From positions 1-35,206 of the forward strand of contig JACQGO010000248.1 of the NCBI GenBank assembly GCA_016199485.1: a stretch of 35,206 nucleotides of DNA, written 5' to 3'. The notes under the pieces are model-generated. The model was not told where the DNA came from, made no database searches, and worked only from the letters and a program-made list of their open reading frames with translations. The position numbers were made by a program, and so were the translations under genes. Below, piece by piece: positions 1-10,403 of this stretch. The DNA comes from Betaproteobacteria bacterium (GTDB lineage: Bacteria > Pseudomonadota > Gammaproteobacteria > Burkholderiales > SG8-41). How positions within the stretch are numbered: position 1 is the stretch's first letter; every line of letters begins with the position of its first letter.

Positions 1-297
1 GGCCCCGCGATCTCGGTGCCGCTGATGGTGCTTTTCGGTTTTCCCGCTCTCGCCTCGATCGGGGCGAGCCAGGTCATCCAGATCATCGCCGCGGGTTCCG
101 GCACGTTGGGCAATCTCAAGTACGGCGCGATCGCATTCCACGTCGCGGCACCCGTTACGCTCCTGGAAATCGCGGGCGTCGCCCTGGGCGCGCGCATTGT
201 TCACGCAATCGACATCCGGCTCGTGCGCCGTTTTGCCGCATTGCTGTGTGTCGCGGTGGGTCTGTTCCTGCTGGCGCGCGCCCTGGGGACGTTCTGA
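1..297 (+). CDS. TSUP (TauE/SafE) family sulfite/anion permease, C-terminal fragment (5' end outside window)
   Basis: Frame is open from base 1 (GPAISVPLMVLFGFPALASIGASQVIQI...); hydrophobic, with TSUP-like 'GASQ..Q' and a C-terminal TM segment; stop at 297. Confidence 0.75.
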   Translation, partial: GPAISVPLMVLFGFPALASIGASQVIQIIAAGSGTLGNLKYGAIAFHVAAPVTLLEIAGVALGARIVHAIDIRLVRRFAALLCVAVGLFLLARALGTF

Positions 298-320
298 TCC
301 CCGCACGGGCTCATCGGGCG

Positions 321-338
321 GAGCGCGTCGGCGCGCTC
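321..338. other. Perfect 7-bp-arm hairpin (GAGCGCG-TCGG-CGCGCTC) between convergent TSUP and folD genes
   Basis: Read directly; no flanking T-tract, so a terminator role is only possible. Confidence 0.35.
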
Positions 339-1203
339 AGCGAGGCACGGCGGCGGAAGCGAATCGTTCAGCGGCCTTTACCGTGTTGGCAAGCAGCATC
401 GCCACCGTCATCGGCCCCACTCCGCCGGGGACCGGCGTGAGATACGCCGCCTTGCCCCTGACCCCGTCGAAATCGATGTCGCCGGCGAACCGCCCCTCCG
501 CGGTGCGGGTGATGCCCACGTCGATCACCGCCGCGCCCGCCTTGACCATGGGTGCGGTGATCAGTCCCGGCCTGCCGGTCGCCACCACCAGGATGTCGGC
601 GAGCCTGGTGTATTCGTCGAGATTGCGCGTCTTCGAAGTGCAGATGCTCACGGTGGCGTCGCGCGCGAGCAGCATCATCGCCATGGGTCTGCCGACGATG
701 ACGCTGCGTCCCACGACCACCGCGTTCGTGCCGGCGATCGCGATGCTGTTTTCATCGAGCAACCGCATCACTCCGCTCGGGGTGCACGGCGCGAACCGGC
801 ATGTTCCGCCGAGCAGCGCGCCGAGGTTGCACCAGTTGAAGCCATCGACGTCCTTGTCGACGGCTACGGCCTGCACCACCGTCTGGGTGTCGAAATGGCG
901 GGGCAGCGGGAGCTGCACCAGTATGCCGTGGATGCGCGGGTTCGCGTTGAGCTCGCGGATGCACTCGAGCACCGCCCGCTCGCCCACGTCCGCGGGAAAA
1001 CGGTGCACCTCGGCGTGCAGGCCCACCTCGTCGCACGCTCTGGACTTGTTCCTGACGTAGAGCTGCGAGGCGGGACTGTCGCCGACCAGCACCGCGGCGA
1101 GCCCCGGCTGCACACCTCGTCTCTTCAGGGTTTCGACGCGCGTCTTGAGCTCGGCGCGCACTTTCCTCGCGGCAGCAACGCCGTCGATGATCTGGCCAGC
1201 CAT
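337..1203 (-). CDS. folD: Bifunctional methylenetetrahydrofolate dehydrogenase/methenyl-THF cyclohydrolase
   Basis: MAGQIIDGVAAARKVRAELK...VGDSPASQLYVRNKSRACDEVG...PCTPSGVMRLL...VVGRSVIVGRPMAMML...TPVPGGVGPMTVAMLLANT; internal ATG at 1203 of a longer ORF. Confidence 0.97.
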   Translation of the reverse strand: MAGQIIDGVAAARKVRAELKTRVETLKRRGVQPGLAAVLVGDSPASQLYVRNKSRACDEVGLHAEVHRFPADVGERAVLECIRELNANPRIHGILVQLPLPRHFDTQTVVQAVAVDKDVDGFNWCNLGALLGGTCRFAPCTPSGVMRLLDENSIAIAGTNAVVVGRSVIVGRPMAMMLLARDATVSICTSKTRNLDEYTRLADILVVATGRPGLITAPMVKAGAAVIDVGITRTAEGRFAGDIDFDGVRGKAAYLTPVPGGVGPMTVAMLLANTVKAAERFASAAVPR

Positions 1204-1206
1204 GTC

Positions 1207-1244
1207 GAAAAAATAAAAATTATCAGCGGCACGCCGCGTGCCGC
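1207..1244 (-). terminator. Intrinsic-terminator-like hairpin plus T-rich tract between ftsB and folD
   Basis: Minus strand: GCGGCAC-GCGGC-GTGCCGC followed by TGATAATTTTTATTTTTT. Confidence 0.55.
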
Positions 1245-1259
1245 AGCACCACCAGGCAT

Positions 1260-1577
1260 TCAGCGCGATCCGCCCGGGTCCGGCGCGGACGCGCTCCCGG
1301 CAGCGGAGTCTTGCAGCACCTGGAAGAAAATCTCGTCCTGCTTGATCATGCCGAGTTCGCTGCGCGCCCGCTCCTCGATCGCCTCGTAGCCCTGCTTGAG
1401 GTCGCGCACTTCGGCGTCGAGCGCGCTGTTGCGCACCTGCAGTTTCTGGTTGATCTCGCGCTGCGCGCGGATCTGCTGGTCGACCTCCCATACCCGCAGC
1501 CAGCTTCCCTTGCCCAGCCACAGCGGGTACTGGATGAGCGCGATCAGCGCGGCGAGGACCAGGGTGAGGAGCCTCAT
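1260..1577 (-). CDS. ftsB: Cell division protein FtsB
   Basis: Short protein with N-terminal TM and coiled coil ([63 protein letters not shown]), directly downstream of eno as usual. Confidence 0.92.
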   Translation of the reverse strand: MRLLTLVLAALIALIQYPLWLGKGSWLRVWEVDQQIRAQREINQKLQVRNSALDAEVRDLKQGYEAIEERARSELGMIKQDEIFFQVLQDSAAGSASAPDPGGSR

Positions 1578-1585
1578 TTCACCCT

Positions 1586-2947
<1,362 letters not shown>

Positions 2948-2961
2948 TCAACCCTGTTGCA

Positions 2962-3810
2962 TCATTTTGCCCCGCCGACCAGATTTTCCGCGAAGCCGCG
3001 GCGCTTCACCAGCCCATCGAGCTCCTTCAGCGTCTCCAGCAGCGCTTTCATGTGCTTGAGGGGCCACGCGTTGGGGCCGTCCGAGAGCGCCTTTCCCGGC
3101 TCGGGATGCGTCTCCATGAAGAGCCCGGCGATCCCGCTTGCCACCGCGGCGCGCGCCAGCACCGGCACGAATTCGCGCTGCCCGCCGCTCGTCGTGCCTT
3201 GCGCGCCGGGAAGCTGTACCGAGTGCGTTGCGTCGAACACCACCGGGCACCCGGTCTCGCGCATGATCGCGAGCGAACGCATGTCGGAGACGAGATTGTG
3301 ATAGCCGAACGACACCCCGCGTTCGCACACCATGATGTTGTCCTTGCGGCTCGCCGATCTCGCCTTTTCCACCACGTTCTTCATCTCCGAGGGGGCGAGG
3401 AACTGCCCCTTCTTGATGTTGACCGGCAAGCCGGTCGCCGCGACGGCGCAAATGAAATCGGTTTGCCGGCACAGGAATGCCGGGGTCTGCAGCACATCCA
3501 CCGCGGCAGCCGCGGGCCCGATCTCGTCGATCTCGTGGACGTCGGTCAACACCGGGACCCCGACCGCTTTTCTTACTTCATCCAGTACCTGAAGACCTTT
3601 TTCTAACCCAATGCCGCGAAAGGAGTTTATTGAACTACGATTGGCTTTGTCATACGACGACTTGTAGACGAACGGCACGCCGAGCTCCGTGCACAGCTCC
3701 TTCAGCGCGCCGGCGGTATCGAACGCAAGCTCGCGCGATTCCACGACGCATGGGCCGGCGATGAGGAACAGCGGCTTGTCAAGCCCCACCTCGAACCCGC
3801 ACAGATTCAT
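2962..3810 (-). CDS. kdsA: 3-deoxy-8-phosphooctulonate (KDO-8-P) synthase
   Basis: [21 protein letters not shown]...[28 protein letters not shown]...[12 protein letters not shown]. Confidence 0.98.
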   Translation of the reverse strand: MNLCGFEVGLDKPLFLIAGPCVVESRELAFDTAGALKELCTELGVPFVYKSSYDKANRSSINSFRGIGLEKGLQVLDEVRKAVGVPVLTDVHEIDEIGPAAAAVDVLQTPAFLCRQTDFICAVAATGLPVNIKKGQFLAPSEMKNVVEKARSASRKDNIMVCERGVSFGYHNLVSDMRSLAIMRETGCPVVFDATHSVQLPGAQGTTSGGQREFVPVLARAAVASGIAGLFMETHPEPGKALSDGPNAWPLKHMKALLETLKELDGLVKRRGFAENLVGGAK

Positions 3811-3895
3811 CGTTCCATCCTCGACAGGAGCGTGCAGGGTGTCACCCGGCGCGCGCCCGACCGGGAGGCTTCAGCGGTGACTGTCGGCCGGACTA

Positions 3896-3947
3896 AGAGC
3901 CCGTAACATAATGAAACGCACGCGTGTTTCATTATGTTACGGGCTCT
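3896..3947. repeat. Perfect inverted repeat, 22-bp arms with 8-nt loop, between pyrG 3' end and kdsA 5' end (element A)
   Basis: AGAGCCCGTAACATAATGAAAC-GCACGCGT-GTTTCATTATGTTACGGGCTCT; arms are exact reverse complements; no T-tract. Confidence 0.95.
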
Positions 3948-3970
3948 AACCACGGCGTGCCATCGTGCGG

Positions 3971-5644
<1,674 letters not shown>

Positions 5645-5660
5645 CTATGCATTCCGCACC

Positions 5661-5690
5661 ATTTTAGCCTATTTCCCGTGCATTTCGCAA
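5661..5690 (-). promoter_or_regulatory. Putative sigma70-like promoter for pyrG
   Basis: Minus strand TTGCGA-N18-TAAAAT, about 26 nt upstream of the pyrG ATG. Confidence 0.45.
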
Positions 5691-5734
5691 AAAGCGGTAT
5701 ATTTCACTCTTTGCCGCCACGTTGTGCACCGAGC

Positions 5735-6559
5735 ATGCCGCAGAAACGCACCGCTTTTTTCGTCTCCGACCGCACCGGCATCACCGCCGAGATGCTCGGG
5801 CACAGCTTGCTCACCCAGTTCGACGCGGCGCGCTTCCAGGAGGTGACTCTTCCGTTCGTCGATTCGGTCGAGAAGGCGCAGGCGGTAGTAAAACAGATCA
5901 ACGAGCGCGCGGCCGAGGACGGCGCTCGCCCGATCGTGATCAGCACGCTCGTCAACACCGAGATCGCCTCCGTGGTGGGCTCCGCGAACTGCCTCTTTCT
6001 CGATTGCTTCGACATTTTCATCTCGCCCCTGGAGCAGGAGCTCGCTGTCAAGGCATCGCACGCGATCGGCCGTTCGCACAGCATGGCCGACTTCGTGAAC
6101 TATCATCATCGCATCGAGTCGGTCAATTACGCGCTCTCGCACGACGACGGCATCGCGACGCGCGACCTCGGACAGGCGGACATCATCCTGATCGGGGTAT
6201 CGCGCTGCGGGAAGACGCCGACCTGCCTCTATCTCGCGATGCAGTACGGGGTGCAGGCCGCGAACTATCCGCTGATCCCCGAGGATTTCAGCGCGATGCA
6301 GCTGCCGGCGCAGTTGAAGCCGCTGAAGCGCCGGCTCTACGGGCTTACCATCCGGCCGGAGCGGCTGCAGCAGATCCGTAACGAGCGCCGCCCCGGGAGC
6401 CGTTACGCGACGCTCGCAAACTGCGTGTTCGAGGTGCGCGAAGCCGAAGCGCTGATGCAACAGGAGGGCATCCCTTACCTCGACGCCACCAGCAAGTCGG
6501 TCGAGGAGCTGGCGACCACGATCCTGCACGAGGCGAAGCTGGTAAGACGGATTTATTAG
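5735..6559 (+). CDS. ppsR: Phosphoenolpyruvate synthase regulatory protein (PSRP, DUF299 kinase/pyrophosphorylase)
   Basis: [29 protein letters not shown]...DYALSHDDG-type segment, P-loop-like [19 protein letters not shown]. Confidence 0.93.
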   Translation: MPQKRTAFFVSDRTGITAEMLGHSLLTQFDAARFQEVTLPFVDSVEKAQAVVKQINERAAEDGARPIVISTLVNTEIASVVGSANCLFLDCFDIFISPLEQELAVKASHAIGRSHSMADFVNYHHRIESVNYALSHDDGIATRDLGQADIILIGVSRCGKTPTCLYLAMQYGVQAANYPLIPEDFSAMQLPAQLKPLKRRLYGLTIRPERLQQIRNERRPGSRYATLANCVFEVREAEALMQQEGIPYLDATSKSVEELATTILHEAKLVRRIY

Positions 6560-6601
6560 CCGAGGATGAATGGCAGGCGGGGGATCGGCCGTCGCCCCGC
6601 G

Positions 6602-6625
6602 TTCATCATTCATCGTTCATCGTTC
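6602..6625. repeat. Short 7-bp tandem repeat (TTCATCR x ~3.4) spanning the 3' end of the RNA methyltransferase gene
   Basis: ttcatca ttcatcg ttcatcg ttc; upstream GATGAATG (6565-6572) is the reverse complement of CATTCATC (6607-6614). Confidence 0.8.
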
Positions 6626-7420
6626 CGCATTGACCTGCAGCTGTCTCACCCTCTCGAACAGGCACACCGCCGCGGCCGCCCCGACGTTGAGCGACTCGGT
6701 CCCGCCCGGCATCGGGATCGCGACGACCTCATCGGCCGCGACGAGCAGCGTGCGCGACAGTCCCGCGCCTTCGTTGCCGAACAGAAGCGCGATATCCCCC
6801 GTGAGATCGGCGGCGAACACCGAACGCGCGCCGCGCCCGCCGGTAGCGACGACGCGGCCGCGAAAGCGCCTGAGAAAGCCGGTAAGATCGACGCGCTCGT
6901 GAATCGCGAGCAGGAAATGTGCGCCCATCGCCGCGCGCGTCACCTTGGGCGACCATGCTTGCGCGCAGCCCTTCGAGAGCAGCACGTGTCGCGCGCCGGC
7001 TGCGGCGGCGGAGCGCAGGATCGATCCCAGGTTCCCGGGATCCTGGACGTCCTCGAGCGCGACGCAAAACTCGCGGTCTCCCACGGGCGGCGGCGCTAGC
7101 TTGCGGGCTACGGCTAGGATACCTTGAGGTGTCGCCACTTGCGAAATCCGCTTGAACAGCGCGTCGCTCAACACCGCCGGCTCCTTCGCACCGGAATCCG
7201 CCAGCAGTCTCGCGATCTCGGGCCGCCCCAGCGCCGAGGCGCTCACCACCATGCGTTGCGGCACACCGACGTGTTCCAGGTACGCCGCCACGAGATGCGC
7301 GCCGTCGAGCAAGACCTGCTCGACGTGTACGCCCTCCCGCGCCGAGCGCGCGAGCGCCGCGAGCGACTTGAACAGCGGGTTGTCGCGAGAAGTGATGGGG
7401 CTGGCGGTCAGAGCGCGCAA
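6617..7420 (-). CDS. TrmH/SpoU-family RNA methyltransferase (start uncertain; no ATG, TTG at 7420 proposed)
   Basis: ...ITSRDNPLFKSLAALARSARE...VALEDVQDPGNLGSILRSAAAAGARHVLLS...LLFGNEGAGLSRTLL...IPMPGGTESLNVGAAAAVCLFE (SPOUT motifs). Confidence 0.88.
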   Translation of the reverse strand: MRALTASPITSRDNPLFKSLAALARSAREGVHVEQVLLDGAHLVAAYLEHVGVPQRMVVSASALGRPEIARLLADSGAKEPAVLSDALFKRISQVATPQGILAVARKLAPPPVGDREFCVALEDVQDPGNLGSILRSAAAAGARHVLLSKGCAQAWSPKVTRAAMGAHFLLAIHERVDLTGFLRRFRGRVVATGGRGARSVFAADLTGDIALLFGNEGAGLSRTLLVAADEVVAIPMPGGTESLNVGAAAAVCLFERVRQLQVNAER

Positions 7421-8715
7421 GTGCGGAAGCCGGCAAACACGTCGCGCCGTTCGGGGGTGTAAAAATTGCGCCAGGTGTTGCGCAGCAGGTTCGCCCGCGT
7501 GGCGAAGCAGCCGCCGCGCAGCACCTTGTGGTTGCCGAACCACGGCTCGGAGTATTCCTGGTAAGGATCGCGCGCGTACCCGGGGTACGGCTGGAACCAA
7601 TCCGCGGTCCACTCCCAGACGTTGCCGAGCATCTGCCGGCACCCGCACGCGCTGTCGCCCCCGGTGAACGCCGATACATCGGCGAGCACGTTGACGACGC
7701 CGAACAGATTCGCGTGCCCCGGCTGCGGCACAGCCTCTCCCCACGGGTAGCGGCGCTTGGTGATTCCGTCCGCGTGGGGCGCCGGACCGGCCGCAGCGCA
7801 TTCCCATTCCGCCTCGGTCGGCAGTCTTCTGCCCGCCCATCTGCAGTAGGCGTCGGCCTCGTACCAGTTGACGTGAATCACCGGTGCATGCGGCACGAGC
7901 GGCGCGGTCACGTCGTACGTGCGGTGCAGCCATTCGCCATGCTGTTTTATCCAGTAGACGGGAGCCACGGCCTGCACGCTCTCGCGCCATTTCCAGCCAG
8001 CGGCGCGCCAAAGGTCGCGGCGCGTGTAACCGGCATCCTCCACAAACGCCGCGAACTCGGCGTTGGTGACCGGTGCGCGGGCAATCGCAAACGGCTCGAG
8101 CCTGACTGCATGCGCCCACTTCTCGTTGTCGAAGACGAAGCCCGCGGCGGGAACGGCGCCGAGGGGAAACTCGCCTCCGGCAACGTTCGCATCGCCCGGC
8201 CACGGCCCGGTGCACGGGGATGCGGCGAGCGCCGCCGGGAGCCGCGGGGCGGCATAGCCCAGCGTCTGGCGAGTGTAGGTGAAAGCCTCGCAGTGCATCT
8301 CCTCGTGATACGCCGCGAGCTGCACGAAATAGCCGAGATGCACCGTGCGCCCCTCGCGTTCGATCCGCTGCAATACGCGCTCGAGCACCTGCTGCAGGTA
8401 ATCGAGCGTCGCATCGAACCCGGGCAGAGGCAGCTCCCAGCGCGTATCGTGCGGCACCCGGGCCGAATCATAGAGTCGGTCGGCGTCCGGCAGCAGCGAA
8501 GGCGACAATTCGCTTCCCGGCTGGTAGCGCAGGCACCAGTGCTCCTGGAACCAGCCGACGTGGCCGATCTCCCACAGCGGCGGGTTGACGATCGCAAGCC
8601 GCGGTCCGAGGAGCCGCTCGCCGTTCAAATCAATGGAAAGCGCGAGCGTCCGATCGCGCGCCGCGCGCAGCAGGCCGGCGAGCTCTTCGCCCGGAAAACG
8701 CAAGAACGGCGTCAT
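7408..8715 (-). CDS. senA: EgtB-family iron-dependent sulfoxide/selenoxide-type synthase; selenoneine synthase SenA candidate
   Basis: DinB-like N-terminus (WEIGHVGWFQEHWCLR, YHEEMHCEAF = HxxxHxE) plus FGE-sulfatase domain; C-terminus DPYQEYSEPWFGNHKVLRGGCFATRANLLRNTWRNFYTPERRDVFAGFRTCAL of EgtB-X type; divergent from a senB-like gene. Start taken at internal ATG 8715 (MTPFLRFPGEEL). Confidence 0.82.
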   Translation of the reverse strand: MTPFLRFPGEELAGLLRAARDRTLALSIDLNGERLLGPRLAIVNPPLWEIGHVGWFQEHWCLRYQPGSELSPSLLPDADRLYDSARVPHDTRWELPLPGFDATLDYLQQVLERVLQRIEREGRTVHLGYFVQLAAYHEEMHCEAFTYTRQTLGYAAPRLPAALAASPCTGPWPGDANVAGGEFPLGAVPAAGFVFDNEKWAHAVRLEPFAIARAPVTNAEFAAFVEDAGYTRRDLWRAAGWKWRESVQAVAPVYWIKQHGEWLHRTYDVTAPLVPHAPVIHVNWYEADAYCRWAGRRLPTEAEWECAAAGPAPHADGITKRRYPWGEAVPQPGHANLFGVVNVLADVSAFTGGDSACGCRQMLGNVWEWTADWFQPYPGYARDPYQEYSEPWFGNHKVLRGGCFATRANLLRNTWRNFYTPERRDVFAGFRTCAL

Positions 8716-8731
8716 GAAGCGGCGTGTCTGG

Positions 8732-8737
8732 TATAGT
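8732..8737 (+). promoter_or_regulatory. Possible extended -10 (TGGTATAGT) for senB
   Basis: TG at 8729-8730 then TATAGT at 8732-8737, 45 nt before the senB ATG; no clear -35. Confidence 0.3.
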
Positions 8738-8755
8738 GCACGAGATCTTCGCCAG

Positions 8756-8766
8756 TACACAGTGTA
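8756..8766. promoter_or_regulatory. Palindrome TACAC-A-GTGTA in the senA/senB divergent intergenic region (operator candidate)
   Basis: Exact 5-bp arms; a second TACAC-N-GTGTA lies at 9174-9184. Confidence 0.35.
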
Positions 8767-8782
8767 GCGTGATCGACAGGAC

Positions 8783-9730
8783 ATGAAAATCGCGCTCGTT
8801 ACTCCTGCCGGCGCGCGTTCACGCTACGGCAACCGCACAACCGCGGCGCGCTGGGCGGGGTTGCTGCGGGGGCTGGGTCATGAAGTGAGGGTCGAGGTCA
8901 CGTGGAGCGGAATCCGGGCGGACGCGATGATCGCGCTGCACGCGCGCCGCAGCCATGACTCGATCAGGCGTTTTGCGCTCGCATTCCCGGACCAGCCGCT
9001 GATCGTCGCGTTGACCGGCACCGATCTCTACCGCGACATCCGCTTCGACTCCTCCGCGCAGGAATCGCTCAGGCTCGCGACGCGGCTTGTCGTGCTGCAG
9101 GACATGGGTCCCTGCGAGCTCGCCGCCCGGCTGCGGGCGAAGACGCGGATCATCTACCAGTCGGCGCGGCCGCTACACCGTGTAGCCCCGCTCAAGCGCT
9201 GTTTCGAGGTCTGCGTGAGCGGCCATCTGCGCGATGAGAAAGATCCGTTCCGCACCGCCGCAGCGTTGCGCTTCCTGCCGGCTACGAGCCGCCTCCGTGT
9301 CACCCACATCGGCGGCGCGATGAGCCCGCAGATGGCGGACGAGGCGCGCGAGTGGATGGCGCGCGAGCCCCGCTACCGCTGGCTGGGGGAATTGCCACAC
9401 TGGAAAGCGCTCAAGCTCCTTGCGCGCGGCCGGCTAATGGTGATCAGTTCGCGCATGGAGGGCGGGGCCAACGTCGTCACCGAAGCGCTTGCCGCGGGCG
9501 TGCCCGCCATCGCCTCGAGGATACCCGGGAACATCGGAATGCTGGGCGCGGATTACGCAGGCTACTACACGCTCGAAGACGAGGGCGCGCTGGCGGAGCT
9601 CTTGTGGCGCGCCGAAAGCGACCCCGGCTACTACCGGCTGCTCAAGCGGCAGTGCGCGGCGCGACGCCGGCTCGTGACGCCGCGACACGAGACCGCAGCG
9701 CTCAAGGCGCTGCTCGCAGAGCTTGCCTGA
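8783..9730 (+). CDS. senB: TIGR04348-type glycosyltransferase; selenosugar synthase SenB candidate
   Basis: MKIALVTPAGARSRYGNRTTAARWAGLLRGLGHEVRVEVTWSGIRADAMIALHARRS...LIVALTGTDLYRDI...GHLRDEKDPFRTAAALR...SRMEGGANVVTEALAAGVPAIASRIPGNIGMLGADYAGYY. Confidence 0.85.
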   Translation: MKIALVTPAGARSRYGNRTTAARWAGLLRGLGHEVRVEVTWSGIRADAMIALHARRSHDSIRRFALAFPDQPLIVALTGTDLYRDIRFDSSAQESLRLATRLVVLQDMGPCELAARLRAKTRIIYQSARPLHRVAPLKRCFEVCVSGHLRDEKDPFRTAAALRFLPATSRLRVTHIGGAMSPQMADEAREWMAREPRYRWLGELPHWKALKLLARGRLMVISSRMEGGANVVTEALAAGVPAIASRIPGNIGMLGADYAGYYTLEDEGALAELLWRAESDPGYYRLLKRQCAARRRLVTPRHETAALKALLAELA

Positions 9731-9752
9731 GCTTGCCGTTACATCGCGCCGG

Positions 9753-9787
9753 CAGTGGTAAACGGTCGACGGCAAGCGGCAGACGGC
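9753..9787. repeat. Degenerate heptameric tandem repeat between convergent senB and rnhB
   Basis: cagtggt aaacggt cgacggc aagcggc agacggc. Confidence 0.6.
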
Positions 9788-9820
9788 GGATGCCGCGCCG
9801 GGAGCCGTCCGTGGCACCGG

Positions 9821-10396
9821 TTACCGCTTTCCGCTCGCCAGCAGCGCCCGCACCGGTGCGAAGCTCCTGCGATGCACCGCCGAGACACCGTGGATGCGCA
9901 GCGCGGCAAGATGCGCCGCCGTCGGATATCCTTTGTGCCGATCGAAGCCGTATTGCGGGAAACACTGGTGCAGCGCCAACATCACGGCGTCCCGCGCGGT
10001 CTTGGCGAGAATCGATGCTGCCGCGATCTCGGCAACGAGGGCATCGCCTCCAACGACGGCCCGTGCCGGGAACCTCAGTTGCGGGCAGTGCGGCCCATCG
10101 ACCACGACTTCGGCCGGCTCGCGCTCGAGGCTCTCCACCGCGCGCCGCATCGCGAGCAGTGTCGCCTGCAGGACGTTGAATGCGTCGATCTCCTCGACCG
10201 AGGCGCTTGCCACGGTCCAGCAAAGCGCGCGCGCCTTGATCTCTGCCTCCAGCCGCTCGCGCCGGCGTGCGCTGAGCTTCTTGGAGTCGTCGAGCCCCGC
10301 AATCACGCAATCCGGACCGAGGATGACCGCTGCGGCGTACACCGGGCCGGCCAGCGGTCCCCTGCCCGCTTCATCGACACCGCAGATCAGCCGCAT
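9821..10396 (-). CDS. rnhB: Ribonuclease HII
   Basis: [26 protein letters not shown]...[11 protein letters not shown]...[18 protein letters not shown]. Confidence 0.97.
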   Translation of the reverse strand: MRLICGVDEAGRGPLAGPVYAAAVILGPDCVIAGLDDSKKLSARRRERLEAEIKARALCWTVASASVEEIDAFNVLQATLLAMRRAVESLEREPAEVVVDGPHCPQLRFPARAVVGGDALVAEIAAASILAKTARDAVMLALHQCFPQYGFDRHKGYPTAAHLAALRIHGVSAVHRRSFAPVRALLASGKR

Positions 10397-10403
10397 GATC
10401 GCT

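Noticed and set aside
5669-6613. 314-aa minus-strand ORF ([21 protein letters not shown]...) antisense to ppsR
   Set aside because: N-terminus is translation of the intergenic heptamer repeat; the rest is antisense to a clear ppsR
7408-8715. Calling the EgtB-like gene a classical ergothioneine egtB
   Set aside because: No egtA/C/D/E neighbours, EgtB-X-type C-terminus, and adjacency to a TIGR04348-like glycosyltransferase favour SenA; not excluded without phylogeny
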